Origin: Pachyseris speciosa
Lineage: Eukaryota; Cnidaria; Anthozoa; Scleractinia; Pachyseridae
DNA: 64,000 nt
Reading direction: 5' to 3'
Assembly: GCA_016490735.1 (NCBI GenBank)
Contig: JAEMWC010000096.1
Location: forward strand, 405,001-469,000
A program made the translations under genes and the position numbers. Each line of letters begins with the position of its first letter. Position 1 is the first letter of the stretch. Positions 57,094-64,000 of this stretch are shown here, piece by piece. Below the pieces are notes generated by a model, which saw only the letters and a program-made list of their open reading frames with translations, did no database searches and had not been told where the DNA came from.

Positions 57094-58077
57094 TATCAAA
57101 TGTTCAAGCAAGCAACCGTGGACAATAATCCTGCTGGTATACGTTGGATCAAACTGGTGATCTGATCGGCGTAATAAAATCAACAGAGAGTATAAAAGCA
57201 AGGGCCGATACAACGTAGAATGGTTTTAAGTTTTGTGTACTATATTTCGGCTGGCCAAACCAGCCTTCTTCAGGTATAATGAGAATTTACATTGGAAGGG
57301 GTGTTTATGTAGTTATATACCGGAAACACGTAAAACTAAAATGATTGACAGTGTAAAATAAAATACTAGAAAAAAGGTTTAAAAAAAGATAAACTTATAA
57401 GAAAAAATTAACTAATATGTTTCTTCGCGGATGTTAAGACCTTCAGGATCAATTGTTCTGCCTTTTGAAATTAAAAAAGCTTCCCTGGCCTTACGGATTG
57501 AGTCTCTGTTAGAAAATATTTTCTCAATGGGGATTAATTGCATGTCATTAGCAGTGTGGTTAGGAGAGGAGAGGAAATGTTCCGCGACTGTGGTAGGTTT
57601 AGATTTGGTGTTAGGGTTATCTATGGTACGGCGGTGTTCATTAAATCGGTCTTTTAAACGTCGTTTAATCATGTAAATGAGGTTTTTAGTGTCACAGGTC
57701 AGGTTAGATTTAATATGGCGCGTTTCACCTGTAGAAGAGAAAGTATAGCTTGTGAGTCCATCTGAAATGTAGGGACAAGTAGCGCAATTTTTACCGCAAC
57801 GGAAACAACCGGAAGGGAGTTGTAGGTGTGAATTAGTAGAATTAGAAGAAAGTTTAGCTGTGACTAGTAAGTCACGGAGATTAGGGCAACGTCTGAAGGC
57901 AACAACAGGCAAATGCTGAAAAATGTTTTTGCAGCGGTTAGAAGATAGCAGTAAATTGTAATGTTTTTTGATGATGCTAGAGATGTGAGGAATTGATGGA
58001 TTAAAGGTCGTTATAAAAGGTATACGTTTCGGTTTGTTGACGTCTTTGGTTTGTAAAGTGAGTCTGCGGGGGATGTC
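57094..58077 (-). mobile_element. 5'-truncated Neptune-type Penelope-like element
   Basis: Flanked by the 13-bp duplication GGCCTAAAATAAA (57081-57093, 58078-58090). The minus frame 58077-57412 encodes RIPFITTFNPSIPHISSIIK, FQHLPVVAFRRCPNLRDLLV, the Neptune-type CFRCGKNCATCPYI motif and a GIY-YIG-like end (NLIYMIKRRLKDRFNEHRR, TVAEHFLSSPNHT). The reverse transcriptase is missing. The 3' end carries CTGAAGAAGGCTGGTTTGGC then CAGCCGAAATATAG. Confidence 0.85.
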
Positions 58078-58216
58078 GGCCTAAAATAAAGCCCCTTAGG
58101 ATTTCGAAAAGGTCGTTATTGCGGTTTTTAGCAGTCAAAAACGTGAACTAGCATTTTCGGAAAGAAAATAGTTCCCTAGAAAGTTCGTGGAAAGTTCATT
58201 TCACCTTGCATTTTCT

Positions 58217-58767
58217 CCAGATTAGCTCCAGATGATTTATTTATTATTTACGTTAAAATACAAAGCTGTGGTATTAAATTAGATACAAGACCATACAAAG
58301 TACCCACCCAAAGGTAGCGAAGGCTAGTCGAGTCGGGTGGGTCAAAAGGATGTTAAAAACACATAAGAAAAATAACACAAATTACAAAAATTAATTAAAA
58401 ATAATTCAAGTACAGATTACAGCTGGATCTTTTGACTAAGAACAAGAAAATAAGATAATTTACAGTAACATGATAATCTACAATAACAGGAGCTAAAATT
58501 TAAAGGTGCTATTTTGCTTCCATAAATCCAGCAGACATTTTAGCAACGATTATTTTTTTAGGAAGATAATCATCTTCATCGTTAAGTAATTTCAATGAAA
58601 GTGTATGAATTTTTTTGTTAAAAGACTTTTTAGGTAGGGAACGCATACTATTTGGAAGATAGTTCCATACTTTGGTGCCAAATCTTGAAAAAGAAGAGAG
58701 TTGTTGATTAAGCCTTGATTTGTTGACAAAGAAATTTCCAGCATTAGAAAATCTTGTATGCTATGTG
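58217..58767 (-). mobile_element. LINE 3' fragment inserted in the transposon
   Basis: Flanked by at least TTTCTC on both sides (58211-58216, 58768-58773). The minus frame ending at TAG 58511-58509 encodes LNQQLSSFSRFGTKVWNYLP, then NSMRSLPKKSFNKKIHTLSL, a LINE ORF2 C-terminus. Confidence 0.75.
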
Positions 58768-58820
58768 TTTCTCAAAGGAAGATTTTGTTTAAACATTTTC
58801 GGGCAATTAAAATTTCAGCT

Positions 58821-59616
58821 GGGCTTCGACAAAACACTGATCTCCCGTTTACTGATCCCCTTACTGACCCTCCTACTGACCCCCCTACTGATCCCCCTAC
58901 TGATCCCCTCTAAAATTCACTGGAAAAAGTAAAACAACAAAATAAAAAATGATTTGAGGCTGAATCAAATTCAAGGATAAATTCTGGCTTACCTCAGAGT
59001 TCAAAGAGAGGACCTACCTTCTGAATCGTTTCACCATCATTACAAAACGAGCGAAAAATAAATTGAACGCCATCAAGTATTTTGTCCATGTGAGCGAAAA
59101 GCCACAACAACGAAACCGTTAATTGGAAGATAAACACAAGCGTCAAGCGAGTGACATAACAAACCTGAAGCCGTTCTGTAAAAATAACGCCAATCAGCTC
59201 CAATCAACACCCGGTTGCAGTGTCGTGTGGTTTTCGCTCCGTGTACGTTTATCGTCGAACAGTTTTCGTTTCTTTCTGTCTTCGCTGTTGTCGTTGTCGT
59301 GGCTTTTCGCAGACACGGAGAACACACTTGATGATGCTTCAATTTATTTTGCGCTCGTTTATCGCAGAAGAAAACTGTGGTACTTGTAATGACTGTGAAA
59401 CGAGTCAGAAAGTAGGTCCTCCGTCGGACCAAGTTTCCGCGATCTTTGAACTCTGAGGTAAGCCAGAATTTATCCTTGAACTTGATTCAGCCTCAAATCA
59501 CTTTTTATTTTGTTGTTTTACTTTTTCCAGTGAATTTTAGAGCGGATCAGTAGGGGGAGATCAGAAAAGGGATCAGGGGGATCAGTAAAGAGATGATCAG
59601 TGTTTTGTCGAAGCCC
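58821..59616. mobile_element. Foldback MULE-like element (796 nt)
   Basis: Ends GGGCTTCGACAAAACACTGA and TCAGTGTTTTGTCGAAGCCC. An inner arm pair lies around CTCTGAGGTAAGCCAGAATT. Flanked by ATTTCAGCT (58812-58820) and ATTTCCGCT (59617-59625), a 9-bp target copy with one change. The empty site is seen in paralogues at about 12530 and 16470 (AATTTCAGCTAGGGAATC). Confidence 0.9.
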
Positions 59617-59896
59617 ATTTCCGCTAGGGAATCGGAACAGACGAACTTCATCTAGCTCATGAAAACATGACTTTAAACAGACTTCAAACACGATAAAGTA
59701 CGACTTAAAAATGTCTTTCTACAGCTTTTGGTTGATTTGGCTCGTTGGGTGCCCCTGATACTGAGACGACTGAAAAAAAGGAAGGCTTTTCGTTTCACAC
59801 ATGCTTCTAAGCCGAGCTCGAAGGAGAAGAGTACCGCTTAAAATGAAACAGTTTGCGTGAATATAAGTTGGGAGGGAAAAAGTAAACAAAAGAGGT

Positions 59897-60155
59897 TTCT
59901 ATATTATAACACCTTAATAAAATTATTATAGAGACTCTTGTCCTTCGGCCATCGAAGTTTTATAAGAAAAACAACACATAAAGCGGTTATAAACATGGTG
60001 TAGCAATGCTGTTATGAAATCTGACTTGACGTTTCGTATGTGGCAACATACATTTTCAAAAGTAACCGTTATGACATGAATGTTAATAACCGCTCTGTGT
60101 TGTTTTTCTTATAAAATTATTATAACACGGAACACAACCTACTCAAGGTGTTATA
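59897..60155. repeat. Inverted Penelope-like terminal sequence
   Basis: TTTTATAAGAAAAACAACAC and ACAACACATAAAGCGGTTAT return inverted as AATAACCGCTCTGTGTTG and TTTTTCTTATAAAA. The centre holds, on the minus strand, a stem GTATGTTGCCACATAC followed by GAAACGTCA. Confidence 0.55.
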
Positions 60156-61345
60156 AGATTAATTGAAGTATAAAAGTTAAAAAAATGTGGTAAACGGTTT
60201 TTCTGTGGTTTCCAATACATACACTTGAGAAAATAGATGACATAAACAATATATAAAACAAAAATATCTGCCACACAATATCTCGGCGAACGTTTTATAT
60301 CGCGAACATGGCACTTTGTGAGAAAGCTTCATCGCAGTCGTGGGCAACCAGACGATTTTTGCCGACTTCTGTGACTGGGGTATAAACCGCCTAACTATTT
60401 TTACAATTTTATCAGTTTAATAACAGCTGCTGAAAGTTATAAGTTAATTCTTAATGAATGAAAAACTCCTTGGTTAGAAATTTGTAAATTTCGACTCCGC
60501 TATTCAATAAGACTTTCAAATTTCAAATGTAACCATTTGTAAACAGGAAATAGAGGTTTTTTTGCCTATAACCTGCGACAGTTGGTACATCGATAATTCT
60601 TACCCATCAAGGTCAAAGATTTCTCCATCGATATATTTCTCTAAAATCATTCCATCCGTCAAAGCAAACGGAAACTTGCTTACATCTAGGTGGTTTGCCA
60701 AAAATGGACTGCTGTTTCCAACCATGGTGTGGTAATGCTCTCTTGAATACTGGATGGCCTGTGTTAACTCACTCATACTGGTTGCTATTTGCACCAAAAT
60801 TGATTAAGTAGCGGTTTGCGGCTTTAAAATTGCAGGAAAACCAACTTTTTTCGCCAGATTGTCGAGATCAGTAATTCCTAGATTACGATTCAAGTCTACA
60901 TGGGCATACGGTATGGGATTAGGGTCAAGAAATTTTCGAGTGTAGAATTTGTTGAACGTTAAGAAGAATGATTCAAATGAAGGGCCGCGAAGACTTTTTC
61001 TGCAACGTTTCTCCACTTTGCTCACTAGCGCGGGCAAAATGAGCGAGGAGTCGTTGTCCAAAGCCATCACGGCATCTACTGAGTATTCTTCTACAGCCTT
61101 TGAAGAAACTTCTGCTGCTCTCGGGTAATCAAATTGGCCCTTGATCCGACAACCCTCCAGTTGACCGTTGGAATGGAAATTACTTGGTAAAGATCAGAAA
61201 GAAATACCTCACTTGAAAGGATTATCTTGCTTCGTTCACTGGTGAATAAACCCAACACAGTTGGTTTTCCTTGCTCAGAAGCCATAATCAACACGGTTTT
61301 TGACTCTTTCATGCATAAAGCTTACGTAGCTTGTTTTGTCTATAG

Positions 61346-61497
61346 TATTGACCCAATATGCAAAAATCAGAATGACTGCCTTTAAATTATTTTCTTGTTC
61401 GTATTCAAAATAGCCTCACTAACCTCGTTCGGGATAACAAATTCTTTAGAATACGAACAAAAGAATAATTTGAAGACAACCATTTTTGCATTGGGTG
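61346..61497. repeat. Palindromic MITE, family A copy 2
   Basis: Shares ATTCAAAATAGCCTCACTAA, CCTCG, GAATACGAACAAAAGAATAA and the flanking TGCAAAAAT / ATTTTTGCAT arms with 4512-4697. Lies about 35 nt upstream of the ATP-grasp start codon. Confidence 0.75.
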
Positions 61498-61518
61498 TAT
61501 GTTGCATATGTTATTGTG

Positions 61519-61970
61519 TCAAAAGGCGGTAGGACTTCTCCGCGGGTGACAGGTAGCGGTGGCGCCAGAAGGGCGGTTGGTGAGTGGCTGGTGACGGGCG
61601 ATAAAAACAACAAGACGTTCTATGAGCGTTTGTAACTCGGGATACTTGTGATGAAGAAGTGGACGCACACTTTGAAAGTGTTGATGCAAAGCACGCAGCA
61701 CTGTCCCAATACAGGGGATATACCGTATGTTATATGCATAAAAAATTGCATTGGCTCTGAATTGATGTCGTGCGCTGTGATATATCGAACTTTATCGGAT
61801 AGATCGGCCGATAAGCGCAGCACCTGCGAGGCTTCCAAACTTCTTTTCAAGTCCGCAAACCTTTTTACGCGGACAAACTTCACTGGATTATAATGTTTTG
61901 AGTCAGGTTTAGTGGAAGGTTTCAACTTACACACGCCAACAGTTTGGTTCCATTGGGACAATCTCTCCAC
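61519..61970 (-). other. Weak unidentified open frames
   Basis: Two overlapping minus frames (61970-61620, 61701-61519) have protein-like composition (KFVRVKRFADLKRSLEASQV; LLHHKYPELQTLIERLVVF). No family, start or splice context is convincing. Confidence 0.2.
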
Positions 61971-62501
61971 ACGAAGGAAAAAAACTTAATCAATGTTTAA
62001 AACAGTGTTGTTATAATTTTTTTATTGTTATAATGTAATACTAAACAAATTTTACCGTGTATAAATAAATAAATTATGTATGTTTTGCGGTTATGCAAAT
62101 TTGTGATCTGAAGACAAAATACAATAAACAGAACTGTACCATTTGTCTGTGGCGAACTGACACTTGATTCATTTCCCTAATGAAGTTTGAAAACAAGACC
62201 ACTATGATATCTGCAGAAAACTAGGAACGACTGAAACTCAGTAGAACAAACAGATATATTCGAAGAGCACTACGGTCCAAAGGTATCCCAGGGCTGGGCA
62301 CGAGGTTGGGTTGAGTCATGTGGCCGAATGCTCGTGATGATGTTATGCTTTGCAGCATGGGGCACGTGGTTTGCTTTAACCAATGAAAACACCGCCGCGT
62401 GCTTTCCATTGTGCATTTTGCTGCACAGGAAAAAAACGACTGAAATCCAACATGATTTATTACTCGAGCTACAGCACTGCCTAACAAGCAACAACGCTGC
62501 G

Positions 62502-62688
62502 GCAACAATTTGAGCTCTCGTGTGTTTCCACAGTGTTTCCCAGTTTGGTCACCCGAGAAAACATGCTGCGGCAACAAAAAATGTTTCAGAGGGAGTTCAG
62601 AAACAGTTTTTGTTGCCGCAACAATGTTTCATCGGGTGACCAAACTGGGAAACAGCATGGAAACACGCGCGCGAGCTCAAATTGTTGC
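62502..62688. mobile_element. Palindromic MITE with GTTGCCGCAACA phrases
   Basis: CAACAATTTGAGCTC and GAGCTCAAATTGTTG ends; CAGTTTGGTCACCCGA and its inverse TCGGGTGACCAAACTG further in. Interior words GCGGCAACAA/TTGTTGCCGC on both strands. Confidence 0.8.
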
Positions 62689-62960
62689 CTCGTTTAGCCA
62701 GAGTTTACATTACAGTTATCCCGAGTAAAACAGTTCGAAACGCAAAAACTTCCGCGTTCCATGAATGTAAACAGTCGTACTTTCCTCCTCAGATCATTTG
62801 CGCAAAGAGACGGTAAAATTATGCAAATTAGAGAAGATCCAATGGGCGCTACAGAAATTGGAGCGGAAAGAGACGGGAACTGCGAGACTGCTCTCAGGTG
62901 AAATTTTCAGACTTAACTACCGAGTAAACTCTTGCGGTCTATTTTGTCGCAAGAGTTTAG

Positions 62961-63197
62961 GGAAAGTAAAAGTAATCTGCAAAGGAACGCCAATGAAAAT
63001 GCTACTGGTTTCCGCAGGATCTACAAGAGATCTAATCATCTGATTAGATCTCTTGTAGATCCTAGCCTCCCACGCAGACGTCCTCAGGCATTCGTCACGT
63101 AGAGCCAAAAGAGCGTCTGCGAAGGACGCTAGACAGTCAGGCTAGCATAAATCAGTAGCATTTTCGTTGGCGGTCCTTTGCAGATTACTTTTACTTC
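62961..63197. repeat. Palindrome containing a perfect 23-bp hairpin
   Basis: AAGTAAAAGTAATCTGCAAAGG and GTATTTTCATTGGCG-type arms return inverted at 63150-63197. Inside, 63016-63038 and 63041-63063 are exact reverse complements with a 2-nt loop, followed by TAGCCTCCCACGCAGACG. Confidence 0.8.
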
Positions 63198-63540
63198 AAC
63201 GTATTTGGAACCGTAGGTCTTTATAGACCCGATATGCTGTGTATCTTTTAGCATGGTTTTGTCCATGTGATTTAATTGGAAGATTGGTTGTGGCCGATCT
63301 ACATTTTTCTTCGCGAGACGCCATCGTGACACTTTTGGAATCCTTGCTATCTGGGACACGTGGCGTGGCAGCGCGTGTGTCGGGTCAAGAGAGTCCAAGG
63401 CACGGAATTCCATGGGTATCGTGAATGGGTCACTGTGCAATTTTTTTGCGTTGGCACTAAAGCTGGTGTCATTTAAATTTGCTAAATCGATGCTGACGAG
63501 TCCCAAGAAGGACGAAACAGCTGTCCATGGTTGCAACCTT
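63198..63540 (-). other. Possible exon or coding fragment
   Basis: An open minus frame runs from about 63536 to a GTAAAAG donor-like site at about 63194. It encodes QPWTAVSSFLGLVSIDLANL, FTIPMEFRALDSL and PTHALPRHVSQIARIPKVSR. Composition is protein-like, no family recognised. The donor-like site coincides with a repeat border. Confidence 0.3.
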
Positions 63541-64000
63541 ACTTTATCGAATTTCGGTCATGATGATGTCTCGCAAAGTCAACTTTTTTCGTTGATGGCG
63601 TGCAGTTTTACGTGAATTGAGGTGTTCACTGCAGTACTACTGACTCAAAATGTCTTTAAAAAATAACTGGAGAGTATGACATGCAGATAGTAAGATTTGC
63701 TTCCAAATGTTTATTGTTGTGTTTTTAGATAAATGGTTTTAAAAAGGTGAAATAGTGGTCTGTTTCTCGGAGACTAACAAAAACAAACAAATAAAAAACC
63801 GTGTATAAACGGATTCGCACAACACTATTTATGAACGTTCGCGCGCTTTATTTCAAATCGCAATTTTGACAATAATACAGGCTTCTTTTCGCAATTGCAT
63901 AAATTGCGTTCACAACTGCGAGGATCATTCTTTATTTGATTTCATTTCCGCAGTTCATATATGATTCATTTCATATATCATCCACACGAACATATGAACC
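63541..64000. other. AT-rich end of window, nothing identified
   Basis: No gene, repeat family or RNA gene recognised in the last 460 nt. Confidence 0.4.

Larger units (their letters stand above)
56983..59757 (+). mobile_element. CAGGGGCACCCAACG transposon hosting three insertions
   Basis: Ends CAGGGGCACCCAACGA and TCGTTGGGTGCCCCTG; 7-bp duplication ATACTGA at 56976-56982 and 59758-59764. Host sequence is recognisable by alignment to 12218-12650 and 16159-16594. Three insertions, each with its own target duplication, interrupt it: 57094-58077, 58217-58767 and 58821-59616. No transposase. Lies in the intron of the ATP-grasp gene. Confidence 0.85.
54989..61312 (-). pseudogene. ATP-grasp ligase gene, three exons, one frameshift and one stop
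   Basis: Exons: 61312-60604, 56933-56778, 55448-54989. Both introns are GT-AG and phase-matched (FDLDG/YVFNAKAYHW and SVANR/LIQHGFDNQF), so the model is sound; it would be about 441 aa. ATP-grasp landmarks: KKVGFPAILKPQ near residue 159 (ATP-binding lysine), MILEKYIDGEIFDLDG, and RLLEVNGRM at 313-321 (metal-binding E and N). Ligases of this fold join a carboxylate to an amine using ATP. The substrate is unknown; carnosine synthase-like or MysC-like roles are only possibilities. Breaks: a net one-base loss near 61170, where the frame from ISIPT must move to GQLEGCRIKGQFDY, and an in-frame TAA at 60806-60804 just after KPQTAT. An in-frame stop 12 nt upstream fixes the start at 61312. Intron 1 holds a nested transposon stack. 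Confidence 0.7.

Noticed and set aside
54989..61312. Mycosporine-type MysC assignment for the ATP-grasp gene
   Set aside because: Only the general ATP-grasp fold is visible and no neighbouring DHQS, methyltransferase or NRPS-like genes are present.

Overview
The window is eukaryotic nuclear DNA: AT-rich, with genes split by GT-AG introns and intergenic and intronic space packed with short inverted-repeat transposons, SINE and LINE tails and a Neptune-type Penelope-like element. Gene content (PCYT2, CDIPT, Dispatched-family RND proteins, an ApaH-like phosphatase of a kind kept in early-branching animals) and the repeat types suggest a cnidarian, most likely an anthozoan such as a stony coral. 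The species assignment is inference.

Layout. 456-8084 (minus): complete three-exon ethanolamine-phosphate cytidylyltransferase (PCYT2). 10004-16745: imperfect tandem duplication of a ~2.8 kb non-coding unit carrying a tRNA-derived SINE and transposon pieces. 17759-23727 (plus): Dispatched-like gene, copy 1, intact. 28274-34305 (plus): complete seven-exon CDP-diacylglycerol-inositol 3-phosphatidyltransferase (CDIPT). 37146-44894 (plus): Dispatched-like copy 2 with the same exon layout but four reading-frame breaks. 45-52 kb: repeats only (LINE 3' end, two copies of one ~216 bp element, a piggyBac-like element with TTAA flanks). 52877-53731 (minus): single-exon ApaH-like metallophosphatase. 54989-61312 (minus): ATP-grasp ligase gene in three phase-compatible exons, broken by one frameshift and one in-frame stop, with a nested transposon stack in its 3.7 kb intron. 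61.5-64 kb: palindromic repeats and weak unidentified open frames.

Function. PCYT2 makes CDP-ethanolamine and CDIPT makes phosphatidylinositol, so two phospholipid headgroup enzymes lie about 20 kb apart; nothing shows they are co-regulated. The two Dispatched-like genes flank CDIPT; in animals Dispatched releases lipid-modified Hedgehog from cells.

The strongest signals for a second look are patchwork near-identity between the two Dispatched copies (gene conversion), frame breaks in copy 2, a furin-type site in their first extracellular loop, at least six hammerhead-like CTGAAGA/stem/GAAA motifs in repeats that otherwise look unrelated, and several transposon insertions whose boundaries are proven by target duplications and an empty paralogous site. 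I found no clearly undescribed multi-gene system.
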